A stretch of 64,000 bases of DNA from Zeugodacus cucurbitae (taxonomy: Eukaryota > Arthropoda > Insecta > Diptera > Tephritidae). The DNA lies in the NCBI RefSeq assembly GCF_028554725.1, contig NC_071670.1, positions 5,880,501 to 5,944,500 of the forward strand. The letters are read 5' to 3'. Under the pieces are notes generated by a model. The model made no database searches and was not told the origin of the DNA. It was given only the letters and a program-made list of their open reading frames with translations. The stretch's first letter is position 1. Every line of letters begins with the position of its first letter. The position numbers and the translations under genes were made by a program. Below, piece by piece: positions 33,301-47,300 of this stretch.

Positions 33301-36300
33301 CCACTCCCTAGTGAATGGAATTCAGAAACTTTGCTCACTTACGTGAACTTTTACACATGACCTCATCTCCCAAGTTTTCATTTAGTGCTCCCGTAGTACT
33401 CTCTTTACTAATTCTAATAATACTATTTGATTGCCAACTCTTGGTGATGATCTTCCTTATGCTCTCTTCTTAATAAATCTCTTTTTTAAGTACTTCAACC
33501 GAACCTCACTTTAACTGTTGATTTCTTGAGACGAGATTGAGACTAACTGAGAGTATATATATGGTTAAAGCAGTTATGCTAACTAAAGCTGACTTGCGAA
33601 AATTCGCACATTTTTATGCAATTGAAAAATATTTAAATTACGCGTTTATTTTGTTGGTGTTGTCAAGCTTTAAATTGTGACGTGTGTACTTCCCAACCGT
33701 TAATGGTGCAGTACCCAGCAAGGCGACTAAAATTAGACATCTCAAATGAATGCAAAGATCAAATTCAAGATACGCGTACATAAGCAAGTAAATATATATT
33801 ATATATACCATGTAGAATGCCGAAGTTAAGCTGGAGAGTTAAAAATACTTACATATCTATAGTATATATACTAAGTAACTGCATGTATAAGACTACATAT
33901 ACATAAGTATCTGTATACCTCGGTATTAATTTAGACGGTGATATCGCACCCATTCAAAGTAATTTATTCCTATGCTCATACTATATACTCATACAAAATA
34001 TACCGTTATATTAGTCCACTAAAATACCTAAGTGGGTGCTCTAGCACCGATGGCTTCATGAAATAATCAAGCAAACCGCTCAACGTAGTAGCTCATCTAA
34101 GCGACAGCGTGAGGCACTCTTAATCAACGAAGTGTGTTGCAAGCAATTCGAACTTTTGCTACATCTTATATACATACTTTTCTGTGTACATATCTACTTT
34201 AACGTTAGCATGTTCTTTCGTTCTCTCAAATTATACTAAAATCAAACCACTTTCATTGAGAAAATTTAAGGTTTCACTTAAAGACCCATAAATTTTCCAT
34301 AGAAACCTTCTCTAGAGCACTGGTAGATTCTCACTACTGAATTCGATTTTAAGGAGCTTGGTGATTGATTAACACCACCAAGTCCATTCAGTGGAAGGAA
34401 ATCTACTCCCTGTCGTTTATGAAGTACTTGATTTCCATAATAATAACTCTATTACGCCACGTAGAAAGTGTAATTGGACAGATTTCGTACGTCCCAAATT
34501 CCTTTTAAATGACCAAGAAAGTTAGCCGACTTAAAAACTTTATAACAGAGTCCAAGCGTTTTGTCGAATCATGAGAGTCTTGGCGTTCCGTTAGGAGTAT
34601 TTGGGTGGCACAAAGGACAGTCTTTGCTGCCTAAGTGCGATTCTCTGTAGATCCGGAGATCTACCACTTGACCTAACCTAACCTATCCTAAGGTCCTGCA
34701 AGTTTTAGGTAACCTCCGATGTGTTCGCTGATTCTTATCAGAGCTTTTTAATGCCAGTAATACAACTTCTGAGATTACGTTTTATCCTCGACACGTTTCA
34801 ACTTACCATCTTCTTCTTCAAGACTTTAACAACCGCAGACCGACCAATATTTACATAAACTCCGAGCTTTGAACACACCATTCTGACTCCGAATTATGGC
34901 CTTTTCTTAGTAAAATGCCACGGGGTTTTGACGGCTAAAAAACGAACAAACATTCTAAGCTTGAAAAAATTGAAGAAATCTGCTGAATTTATAATCCTTG
35001 GCCGAATGAAAGTATTGTTGCCAGTTATGTAAGCCCGATTGTATTGTTGTTGTTGCAGTACGGTACGACAGTAAATATTCTCCTCAAACTTTTGATCATA
35101 CTGCTGAGTTCACAGTTCTTGAACGGATAAAAATCCGAAAACATTCGAGTTACATAGACACGACTGTCGTAGGCACGGTAAACTCGACTCTATTGTTTTT
35201 GTTGTTGTAGCGGCATAAATTATTCCTCAAATAATTTTGAGGAATGCTGCCAATTTGAAAGTCCTTGGCTTGATAACAATCGAGTTCCGTTCCGGTTATG
35301 TAGAACCGACTGTCGTAGGGACGGGTAAACACGACTCTCGTGAGAACCGATCTCCTATAAGACCTCAGCGATAGTCGGAGCTTATCTAGAATCACATCAA
35401 AGATCATCGTGTGCAATGCGAAGACGACTGACGATAGTTTATTGACCCGCCCAAAAACAACACACGGTTGTAGTGCCAACTTCATAATGAAGGACTGACT
35501 CCACAACAAATATTTTTGGGAGCATCAAAAACAACAACTATTAGTACCATCAGCTGTCATAACCTAAAGATGTTTCATGTCCGTTCTTCTCGGTAACCAA
35601 CTGTACTAAGAGCCTCTAAATCTGAAAACGGAGTCATAGTTATCTTTATCCCACATTTCTAGAATCGCCCTGCAACCGCTCTCCATACTTTAAATTGATA
35701 TTGAAACCAAAATGCAGAGTTCTGCTGGCACTCACTCTCCTCAGTCTACGCCATACACACCAGAAGAAGTTTTCAACGCTAATTAAGTAGGAGCAGCAAC
35801 TATAGCTGCAGTCATGAACTGTCAGCTGACTTGCCACCGCCTTCCACAAAACATTAGCTGACTCAGTGTTTTCTCTACTCCACTTTGCTTAACGACATAC
35901 ATACATATTTTTTTATAATTTAATCAAGATACAATTAAGGTATTATACTCGTACGAGCACTTATAAGTGAGGTCTATGGAGTATGGTCAGCGTTCATATG
36001 TGTATGTATGTGTGTATGCGAGCTATTGCTTATTTATTCCTTTTGATAGAAACAAATTATATTGTCGGCGCGGATATGTTGCAACAGCAGTAAGTAAAAA
36101 AAAATATATTAAGTGAAATGAATATTTAAGTATAACAACAATAGCAACAACAAATTGTTTGTGCGTGACCCGCAATTGCGGTATGCGTCAATGGCTTTGA
36201 GTGCAAGCGTACGCGCGCGCCGCCTTAGTAATTGAAATGGAGGTGTAACATGCAGTTATGTACACGCACACACACACACAAATATGTATTTATTCTAAAT

Positions 36301-37100
36301 ATATATGCTTGGAAATAATTTAAAATAGTTCAAAATGTTGAATGTATTAGGGTATACTAATAATGTATTTTAAACTAAGTTTGAACTCCATCTTGTTGTT
36401 TTTATACTTTTAGTTTATAAATTCCAAAATAACTGTTTATTATTTAAAAACTTAACTTACAATTTTTTATATCGTTTTTTTTTTTTTTAATTTTATTTTC
36501 ATTTAACTAAATATCCCATATTTATACATTTGTTTAAAATTTAAATATTTAATGAAATTACAAAGTTAACTGTACTCATTTGCGACTACCTAAAAATTAA
36601 TCAAACGTTTTCATATACATTCGCTGCTTTGTACAGCCGTCATTAAGTTATTGTTTGCTTGCTCGTTTTACATGCTTTTTTTTGTTTCTTTTTCCTTTCT
36701 TTTTTTTATATAAACACGCACAAACAAATTAAATTAACTTTAACTTAAACAATTAATTTTGCTTAAAAAAGCAACAAAGCAAATATTAAAAAGCAAGCAG
36801 TTAGTCTTCCTTGAAAATGTATTTTTTCTGCCACTAACTAATTTACGCTGCCTACTTATAAATAAACGCACAAATTTAACGAAAACATATTTTTTAAGTA
36901 AACCGCCACACGCAAACTCAAGTTCTTATGTATAAAAAGAACTTATTTTTTTTTAATAAAAAACAAATTTTGTGGTTTACTATTGGCGCCGTTTACGTCT
37001 GTATATATATATTTTTTTGCTGTACTAATTTGCGCTTGAAATTGTTACAATTCATGCTAGCGCTACTCCACTACACACACACACTTCACTACGCTCCTGC
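33301..37100. other. Intergenic up to the COA7-like gene
   Basis: Apart from the repeat at 34.9-35.4 kb, I see no gene. A CA microsatellite lies at 36262-36281. The end of the stretch probably carries the 3' UTR of the COA7-like gene. Confidence 0.45.
34900..35370 (-). repeat. Dispersed repeat family, about three tandem units (third locus, inverted)
   Basis: Units near 34930, 35090 and 35230 each contain tgctgaattt or tgctgagttc, an atccttggc block, ggttatgtagaaccgactgt, and a gtcgtagg-ggtaaac-actcg end with a ttgttgttgtag run. Read in reverse they match the repeats at 3950 and 7850. It could be part of a larger retroelement leader. Confidence 0.5.
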
Positions 37101-38459
37101 TCAGTTCGGCATTTTTATGCCTTGTTGGAACTCCAGCGTCTGTTGTTGTTTCTTCACTTCATCCTGCATTTCCAAAGCCATTTTCTTATATTTCTCCGCC
37201 TCCTTTTCATTCTTTTCAATGCCATCGCCACGCGCATACATCTGACTCAGATTTGCGCATGCGTACATATTACGTAGTTCACAAGCTTTATAGGCGAATT
37301 CGAATGCCTTCTTCATATCCTTGTGTAATATGAATTCACTGTCTTTCGGTGTGACTTTTTTGATATCCGTAGTGCTAACTTGTGTTGACGTTTCCGGTTT
37401 CTTTTGCACACCGGAAATATGCATGCCAGAGAGGTAGAAACAGGCGGTGGCGTTATTCATGTCGCAGCTCTTGGACAGGTATTCGATACCCTGGAAAATA
37501 TGGAAAAAAATAAGTAAAAAATTGGTTATAAAAAAAAAACAATTATAAATCAAAACTAATATTTATGTTAGACGTTAGTAGCAGAATGTGACAAAAATAT
37601 TATCTTCAATTAGTAAATAATAATATTTACCATAGCACTGCATTGGTATGTATGTGTATGCAGGCATTAACACAGCCTTAATACCAAGCGTTATCTCTAA
37701 AGTGTTATGTCACTAGCACAACACATACGCGCATACATAACAAATAAATACTGACACTTTACTTTAAAAAACGCAACAACAAACTGATAAACCACTTTCC
37801 AATTAGCATATTAATTAACTTATGCACTTAATGTATACCTTGGGCACATTACGGTCAATCTCTTTGTGCATGGAACGCGACACCAGCAGCAATCCTGTAT
37901 GTAAACATGCATCGGGATCGTTGAGTTGACAACCTTTCTCATAGTATGCGTACGCACTACGTGGATCACCCTTGCTACCGCTTTTGCCTTTACCCAAGAA
38001 GCTGTAGTTGCCAAATTTGAAGCAGGACTTCGCATAACCATAATCGTCACATGTGGATTTGTATACTTTAGCCGCCTTCTCAAAGTCCTTCTTAATGCCT
38101 TCCAAATAATCGCCCAAGAGATGGCAAACTATAATAAATACATATAAGTTAGATGTGCTAAACAAAATGTGTACGTGCTATTTGAGTGTAATTGATTAAA
38201 GCAACAAATATACAACTGCAAATGCTTGCGAAACAGGCGCTATTACAATGGGGAGGTTAGGTACCCCCTTGTCACCCTGCTGCTGATATGCGTAGACTTT
38301 GAGTGATTGCATATGCGGCTGTTGTGTCTTTTGCTTTGCATGCAATTTAAGAATTTTACCCTCTGGTTTCTTCTCCGAATAACAGCCAAAACGATATTCG
38401 ACGCCTAATTTATCTAAGTACTCTTTAACATCGGATTCTTTCTTTAAATCGTAAGCCAT
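37101..38459 (-). CDS. Sel1-repeat cytochrome c oxidase assembly factor 7 homologue (COA7-like)
   Basis: Three exons: 38459-38360, 38128-37839 and 37490-37101, with GT/AG junctions in phases 1 and 0. They give 259 aa and a stop. The start ATG lies in aaacaATGGCT. The protein begins MAYDLKKESDVKEYLDKLGV, followed by YRFGCYSEKKPEVCHLLGDY, and continues through Sel1-like helical repeats with paired cysteines (CDDYGYAKSCFKFG, CQLNDPDACLHTG, CDMNNATACFYLSG, CELRNMYACANLSQMYARGDG). The C-terminus is Lys/Gln-rich. This order and the cysteine spacing match COA7, a cysteine-rich protein of the mitochondrial intermembrane space that helps assemble complex IV. It is longer than human COA7 (about 231 aa), mainly through an insertion of about 30 residues after SGVQKK. 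Introns are 231 and 348 bp. Family assignment is firm; the role in flies is by homology. Confidence 0.88.
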
Positions 38460-41348
38460 TGTTTATTGTTTTTTTTTCTGAGATATTTAACACTTTTAAT
38501 TTTACCGACGTCTGGAGTAGTAGAAATTTGCCGTAATCAAGTAAAAATTGCCGAAATCTGTGCAACTGTCAAAATCATTTGTAGCGCAGTGTTGCCGAGT
38601 ATACTTTTTTCTTGTTATTTATTAAAAAAGTTTGCATGAAAAATATGTTGCGAATGACTGCAAATATAGCACGCAGTAGCAGAATTTAAACGTTAATTTT
38701 ATAAATTCTGATTTTTTCACTAAATGAAAGAATTACTCTAAATCTTTACAAATACTGCTCTATTTCATAATTACCAAATACACAACCCTCAAAAATTCGC
38801 ATCTAGATGTCGCTCTGCTTTGCGCAAACTGACAGTTAACGGAAATAAAATATGTGCTGTCATACAGACAGCACAAATTATTATTTTCGCATTCTGTGCG
38901 AATTTAAATGTAATTTAATAATAGTGAGAATAGTTTACAACTAAAGCTTTGTTAAACTGGTAAAAGGTAAAAGTGTTTTAAAGCGTGTATAAAGAGTGAA
39001 ATTATCGTAAATCATTTAGTAAAGTGATTTAAGTGTAATATCGTAGTGCTTAGCAGTCACAACCGGCGCAATTGTTTGCTTTATGTGTTAAAAGTGGAGT
39101 CTGACCAATAATTCTGTTAATAAAAATGTTGTTATTGTGTATTAAATGTGTTTAATACCGAAAGTGTCTTACCTCGATATTGTGTGAAGTTGTGTTGAGC
39201 CTTGATTTCATATTACGGAAGCTCCAAGTAGCAGAGAACCTAATATAGAGCATGTTTATGGTGTGCTGATTGTCACACTCATCCGCTTTGCGATGAGGTA
39301 CTCGTTTCTATAAGCGAGTTTCGCCACAGAAATTTATAAGCGGGTCTCACATTTATATACTACGTTTTCTGCTAATAGTTACGAAGAAAATCCTCAAAAC
39401 AACAACATTATAAGTATGTACTGGCTTACCACAGTGACTCTCCGTTGCTGTGGAACTGCTGTGAACTTTACCAACTGCTTCCAGGTTAAAATAATTTTCT
39501 GTAATCGGTGAGTTTTATTATTACTATTTCCTAATAATTTTTAAGATTTTATTCGAAAAACAGTTATACAACCATAATTCGAACTTTTATAACTTGAAAT
39601 TCTCCATAACTCAAACACTTGAATTGGCAACAGAAGTCAAATATCATACAAATTATCTTCGTTAACTCGGTAGTCTCTCTAACTCGGAGTTTTTTTTTTG
39701 TGGCTTATGCTGATTCGAGTTAGGGAAGTTCTACTGTGGCAATTTTAAAGAAGTTCACCAAGTTTCCACAAAACATTGAAATAGGGCAGCAAATTTTTTA
39801 GTTTATTGACTTTCCAAACTCATATAATCCTTACATTTTTCATTATTCAGCAAGGTTTTTTTTCAACATATAATTGTTGAACTATTTATTAGCACTTTAA
39901 CTACTACGTGCGTTTATGCGTCTAAATAAGTACTTTGTAATATTATTGTTCAATCATTTTTTTTGTAATTTTTTAATACATGTTAAAATGCGCTTATAAA
40001 TAGTTATTGTACGCTTAACAACACATTTGAGTGTGTTTTTCATTTTTTTTTTATGTTGCAATATGCCAAAAGCTTTTAAGCTCGAAATTAAAGCTTGGAT
40101 AGGAGGAAGTACTTAGGTGGGTAGGGTAAGGGAAGAAGTTGATGTAAAATTACACTGTATTGGGAGGAAATTCAAAAAAATTTCAAATGAAAGAAATTCA
40201 GAAAATCAAAAATACAAAATTGATAGGGTTTAAATAATCAAATCAAAACTATTAAGTTGCTACGACTAATTGAAACCAGCGTTGATATTATTTTAAAAAT
40301 GTATATATAACTTATTATGGTTGTTGCTTCATTTCATATATTCCTCATATTCATTTTGTGTTATTTCTTCCTTTAATATGCACTTTCTTTATTAAAGATG
40401 CATGTAGGTCCATTATATTATTGTTATTGCACTTTTTCTCCTTCGAGCGCAAACTCTTAATCATTAGCAATAAACTCAAAAATAATTTTCTTTTTTGTTT
40501 TAATTTTTTTTTTAATTTTTCTTTATTGTATGTAGCTTTCGCTAGCTTATACTCGAATACATTTATTTGTTTTTATTTCATTGAATTTCAACAACTCAAA
40601 AAGTAATAATGCCGTTTCACAAGATACTTGTTTTTGTATATATTTTTTTTTTTGTATACATATACATATGTATGTTATACGCGTCATAATATAGTTATAT
40701 ATGTATGTATGTATATAATTAATGCGTCACTTTTAATGCAGGTGAAATTTTTGGGAATTATTTTTTGTTTTTGTTTTTGTTATCATGTACTTATTTAATT
40801 AAAACAATTTATTTACTTTAAAGTAATTTAATATCATACGCCTTAGTTGAGCTGGTGCCCGAAAATGGTTGTTGCTGTTTTGTTGTTGTTAAAAGAAATC
40901 CACATTTTGCTTACATATTATTAAACTTTTTACTACTTAAGTTAAAATAAGTTTTCAAATGGGGATATTCTTAGCTGCTGTTGTTGCTAGTTGTTTCTGC
41001 TCGCATTTTGTTGTTTTTGTTTTTTTATTTATATAATAATAATTAAGTTAAAATTAAAAGCGTTTCAAGTTGTTTGCGGTGTAGTATTTTTTGTTTTTGT
41101 TTTCTTTTCCTTGCTTGCTTCTGTTCCGTTGTTTAACCAAACGCATTTGCTCTCATCATCATTTACTAATTTCGCTGTTGGCTAATTTATTTTATTTTCA
41201 AATAAAACTATTTTGCAATTTAGGTATTAGTTTTTGGTTATTTCCATATTTTACTTCCAACTCTCCGCCTCTCCATCTCCTACCTACCCAACATCTCAAC
41301 TCATCCGCTTCTCCGTTTCTTCGCTTTTGAACACACTTTACTTTCCAT
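38460..41348. other. Spacer between COA7-like 5' end and kdn 3' end
   Basis: Immediately above 38459 is the COA7-like 5' UTR and promoter, with no clear core motif. At 38840-39510 the sequence is less AT-biased and includes a plus-strand frame starting at 39416 (MYWLTTVTLRCCG). That frame runs to a consensus-like donor aatcg|gtgagt at about 39507, which might be a leader exon of an unseen plus-strand transcript. The kdn 3' UTR lies just below 41349, with TTTATT (AATAAA on the minus strand) near 41188. Confidence 0.35.
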
Positions 41349-44300
41349 TTACTTTTGCACCAATTTCATCAACATATCGGTCGACAAGGATTTTGGTCGC
41401 TCAATGGGCAGACCCAAGGCACGATCCCAGATCAATGAAGCCAAGACGCCGAGCGCACGCGAAACGCCGAACAATACAGTGTAGTAGTTCATTTCCTGCA
41501 TGCCGTAGTATTGCAGCAAAACACCGGAGTGAGCATCTACATTGGGCCATGGGTTCTTGACCTTGCCGGTTTCAGTTAGGATTGGTGGCACGATCTTGTA
41601 GATCTTCGATACCAATTGGAAGAGATCATCGTTGGGCAGGTGTTTGAGCGCGAACTCACGTTGGCAGGTGTAGCGTGGATCGGTCTTACGGAGCACAGCA
41701 TGACCATAACCGGGCACAACCTGTCCGGACTTCAAAGTCTTCCAGACGTAGTCCTTCAATTCATCCTCCGATGGATTGGCACCCAATTCCTTTTGCAATT
41801 TACGCAACCACACCAACACTTCTTGATTGGCCAAACCGTGCAATGGACCAGCCAAACCGTTCATGCCGGCAGCGAACGATAGATAGGGATCGCTCAAAGC
41901 GGAGCCAACCAAGTGCACGGTGTGTGCGGATACATTGCCACCCTCGTGATCACTGTGGATGGTCAAGTAGAGACGCATCAATTCGGTGAATTTGGGATTG
42001 TCATAGCCCAACATCTTGACGAAGTTGGCGGACCAATCCTGACTGGAATCGATCGATTTGGAGCCTTTGCCGCCACGATAGGTATTGCAGTAGATGGTTG
42101 CGGCAACAACGGGCAGCTTGGCAATCAAGTCCATGCTGTCCTCGTACACATATTCCCAGTACTTGCTCTTGTGTACACCCTTTAGAGAGTAAAAAAATAA
42201 TAATTTGAATTATTTAAAATTAAGTGTAAAATAATTCGCTTAGACTTACCTCTGAGTAGGCCTTAGCGAATTTGCTGTCGTGATTCAATGCGGTGACGGC
42301 GCATGCGAATTGCGACATTGGATGCAAAGTGGTGGGCATGTTATTCAACATGGTGACAACATGTTGTGGCAGTGCAGCGCGTTCGGCCCATTCCTTGGAC
42401 AATTGCTTGACTTGTCCCTTGGTTGGCACATCACCGGTCAGCAACAACCAGAAGAGACCCTCGGGCAATGGCTCTTCACCGCCATCGGCCTTGGGCAATA
42501 CCTTTTGGCATTCGGGAATGGAAAGACCACGGAAACGGATACCCTCATCGGCGTCCAACACGGAGGTTTCGCAAACGAGACCCTTAATGCCACGCATACC
42601 ACCATACATCTGGAAAGGGAAGAGAAAATCGTGTAAATATTGCGTTTGGGGAAAATTATGCCGAGATTTGATTTTTCTGCTCGGTCTTGAGATTATAGAG
42701 GTTTAGCGAACTGCAGTAATAATTATTAAAATTAAAAAACTATAAACTTCGAGAAATATAAGTTATAAACTAAAGAATAGTAGAAATGAAATGGTACCGT
42801 TACTTTGTTTGGATTTACTTTGTCGCAGAGTTGCATTTAAATCGATTTTAATCAGCATTTTAATCGAGCAGAGGTCGGTTAATTGAGCAATTAGCACCTG
42901 TCTGAAAATGCTATAAAGCTTTTAATTCGTATGGAAATTTTAGCTGTAAAATATCTTGGTGTTGTCTAAGAAATATTAAAATTTGAAAATTTAAAATAAA
43001 AAAATAGAAGTATTTAAATTTAAGATATATTTATGCAGTTGGGAAAAAAATAAATAAAAGTAAATAAATTGAAAAAATTTAATGTACTTTCCATACAAAA
43101 ATTTGCAATTTCAAAATTTTCTCTGCATTTTGACCTTTTGACCTCCGCAAAATATGCAATCGCTACATAAAACATATATATTTACATACCTATGCATCTA
43201 CATACTCTGCGCTTGTTTAGACCACACCCACGCGACTTTTTTCTATACAACAACACCAATAGCAACAGTATTGCGTGACGAATTGGCGTAACTTTTTCTC
43301 AAATGATTGCATACTTTTGCTGATTTTTTTTTGTATGAAAACAGCAAGCATTTTATTTATAGTATTTTAAAATTGTCTGCTTGTATATGCTCTATATATA
43401 TATTTAAATACTATATAGTGTGTATCTAAGTGCTTTGTTATTGAAATGGCCAAATGCCAGCAATTATATAATAGATTACTGTGTAGTTGCAGTGAAATTT
43501 CGTAGCTGTTTTCTTTGTTGTGCATGCAACTGCTGTTTTTTCGATTACACAATCGTCAATTGCAAGTCAGAAGAAGATAAAAAAGATTGGAGTGTTTTCA
43601 CATAGAATTTTAAGGGTCATATAGAGGGAAATATTTGTAGATTTTTTGTGTATATATGTATGTATTTTCATTTGCTGATATCGATTTTGGCAAAGATTTC
43701 CATTTCACTTTTCTCTCATTTCACAAATTTCTTGGCTCTTTACACTTTCATATCTTTTTTTTCTTAATTTTCCTTACGAATTATTGAACGAAAAATTAAA
43801 TTAATATATAACAAATTATTAAATTTTAATTAAGTACATTAAAAAAAAAATATTTAATTAAAAATAAATCTTATTTTTCATTTTTGCATCGTTCAAAAAA
43901 TATTTCAATAATTAAATTATATAATATTTCACTTCTTTTAACATAAAAAAGTATACACATTTGAAAAAAAAAACATAGTTAAAGCATATTTATAGACATA
44001 TAAATGTTATCGCTTTATCATGAAAAGTTAGTTAGTTGCTAATTTATTACTTTTTATATTGATTGTAAATATAAACGAGTCTAGTTTATGAGCCCAATAG
44101 TCCTACTGTATCAGAAAAAAAATACTTTTGATTTATTTATCGCTATCAACAATTTTAAATAAGATAATAACGCTAGACTTCTTTCATATGAAAAATACCA
44201 TAGAAATTTCTTACAGAAAAAAATAATTAAATAATAAAAATATATAAATTTTGGTGTCAGTGTGGCAAAATTAAATATTAATAACTAATTAAAGTCTGCT

Positions 44301-47300
44301 AATAAATAGTTTAGTATAATATATATTTAAATTGAATTTATTATTAAGTTATTTTTTTTTAAATTAATTTATATTTTTTCTAAGTTCAGTAGAAAATAAT
44401 TATTTTATTTATTCAATTATTTTTCTCAATTCGGTAGAAAATTCCATCTGCTATATTTTAGATTTATTGCTTTATAATAACTTCATTTTTAAAATAATAA
44501 TGATTATTTTTAACTTATATCCTTTTCGCACAGGAGCTAATTGATCTATTAACCGACCTTTTATCGATTATAGCCTTTTCACACAGGAGCTAATTGACCA
44601 AATAACCGACAGTTGCTCGATTAAAGTGCTGATTTAGATAAATTTACCATAATAAAATAAAAATCTCATTTTTCTACATTAATTTTTAATTGAATTATAA
44701 TCGAGTTGAAAATGAACTCCAACTTTGTGACAAAGACCATATTTGTAATTATATATAAGTTCTTTGTCTGCGAGTTTTTGTTCACACTACACGACGGTAG
44801 TGTGGCTGCTAAAAATAGCAATCAACTGATGAAACTTACCAACTTCTTATGAAAAACAAACTTAAAAATGTATAACAGCTGCTCAATTATCGAGTAGCCG
44901 GCAGTGTGAATAGCAAAAACTGGTTTCTCAATCAAAATTTTAATTGTTCAATTAATTTGGCTGTGCGAAAAGGTTAAAGTTAAAATTTTCGTAAACAAAT
45001 TTCTATGCTCAAAATTTTCAGAACTTCATAAATATTTACTCGAGGAAAATTTAAATGCATTAATTGCTAATACACTCTAATAGCTAATACACTCTAATTT
45101 AATACTAATACCCCTGCATTAATTACACTTAATTAGCAACGCAGCGCAGTTTAAGGCTGCTTCTGATTTTATTTACGCTTTCAAATATATGCTTTTAATT
45201 AGCAATTACTACGAAAATGCTTATATAAACTGCTTTATAATATAAAAATAGTTTGAACTTCAACTTGTACTTTTCCAGTGAGCTAAGTTTTTATAAAAAC
45301 AACTATAATTTAATGATGCGACAATATCATTATTATTTTTTGTTGAAATACACGATTTTCATTAAAAAATTAATATAGTTTTTATTTTAATTTAATTAAT
45401 TTAAATTTTAAATAATTTATTTAAGTTTTCATTTTATTTTATTTTAATTTTTATTTTTATTTTAATTAATCTAAATTTTCATTAATAAATTAAATTTTTA
45501 ATTTAAATTTTCTAAATTTTCATTAATAAATTAAATTTTTAATTTAATATTTTTAATTTAATTTTATTTAAATTTAATTTTGATTTTAACTTAATTAATG
45601 TTAATTTAATTTTTTGTAATTTAAATTTAATATTAACATTTTTCTTAGCATTCTAGTATTCCTCTTTTTTCTATTTTATTTTTTGTAAAAAAAAATTGTT
45701 TATTTGTCCCACTTACCATATCAATGGTGGTTTCACCCATTTTGGTGGCACCATATTGCTTCCTGAAATTCTTTACACGCTCCTGTTCTGCTGGAATTTT
45801 AGCAGCGAGCACATCACGCAAGCTCGAATCGGCAGAGATGAAACGCACCAAAAGGCCATTCAATTTCTGCAAAAAGAAAGAAAGAATATTAAAATTAATA
45901 ATTTATTTATATAAAAATATAATATAAATGTGTATATTTCAATAGAAAAATGCTTGCTAACGCTAATTCTAATTCCAATTCTAATTTGATAAAAATTGTC
46001 ATTAGAAAATCGCCGTCATCAGCTCACCAACGCGCGCCTCTAATCAAAAGTTCTGTTTTTATTTTCATTTCAAGGGTCAAGCCCCACCAAGCGTATTGCG
46101 TGTGCCAAGCCACATTCACATTTACACAACTGTCGCTTGACAGCCGCGAAGCTCGTCTTGTTCAATATGTGTGTTAGCTGGCGCATTGCATTGCATTATT
46201 GGGTGGATTTGTCATTGAATTGTACCCAAGCAGCTTCGATAGCGCGCTTAAACCTTTCAATTTCAAATTTCACCACATGTTGCGACTGCCGGGCGGCCAG
46301 CCGCCGCCGTTTAAGTGAGCGTAAAGTAAACGTCTGGCGGTTGTAAATCTTTGCAAGTGATAAGCCGCCTCGGAGCTGCTTTGTGATAATATAAAATATT
46401 TAAATACAGCATGAACTTGTGCGGCGGCGCTAGATCGGGTGATTGTAGTCTACAAATATATATGAAATATTTTCACATTTCTCTATTAGAAATACCATGC
46501 ATATATATGATAATTCAATGTCAACACAGTCCTACATACATACAAACATATGCGATTTGCTGATAGCTTGCTATTTAAAAAAAAGAAATGATTTAAAATC
46601 AGCATGCGTGCTGCTTGCGGCGTGCCACATACATATTTATGTCTAAAATTATTTATAAGTATGCTTGTTGGCATGTACAAAGGTCTAAGGTGTCTGCAGT
46701 ACACTTAGTACTTTAAAAAGTTATATTCATTGATTTTGATTATCGTTTATGCATAGCAGTCTGCTTTATTCAATATATACACATATGACTTTATACGGTG
46801 CTTATCATCTTAAAGGTTTTTGAAGGTGATCTCCAATTTTATAAATTGTATTTAATTTGATTTATTAACTAATATATAAAATAAATAATGGTTCTAGCAA
46901 TTCTTGCATTTATCGATTATCGATAACTATCACTCCAACGTAAATTAAATGATTTGTTTACATTTGAAATACCACGTAATAAAATCAGACAAATAATTTT
47001 GAAAGTGTGCAGTGAAACTATTAGTTGTGAAATATAATAAAAATCTAACTGATAAACACGCTAAAGTGAAAAAATAACTGAATGTATTAAATTGAAAGTT
47101 TAATGTGCGTAAAAGTGCTGTATAATATATTATTATACGACGACGTTTCAAAATAATATTTGTATTGAGTTATGTTTCAAATTGAGCGCTTTTATCGCAT
47201 CGCATTTCCAACATTTCTACTCAAATTTTACATTTTACTTCCAACAAACACACACTTCATTGGACTTCAAACACTCGCATGCCGCCATAATGCTGATAAT

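Noticed and set aside
35150..35509. 119-codon minus-strand frame
   Set aside because: Covers the dispersed repeat family, with no protein motif; the same repeat at other loci has no conserved frame.
41616..42706. Several plus-strand frames opposite kdn exons
   Set aside because: Shadows of the citrate synthase exons in other frames.
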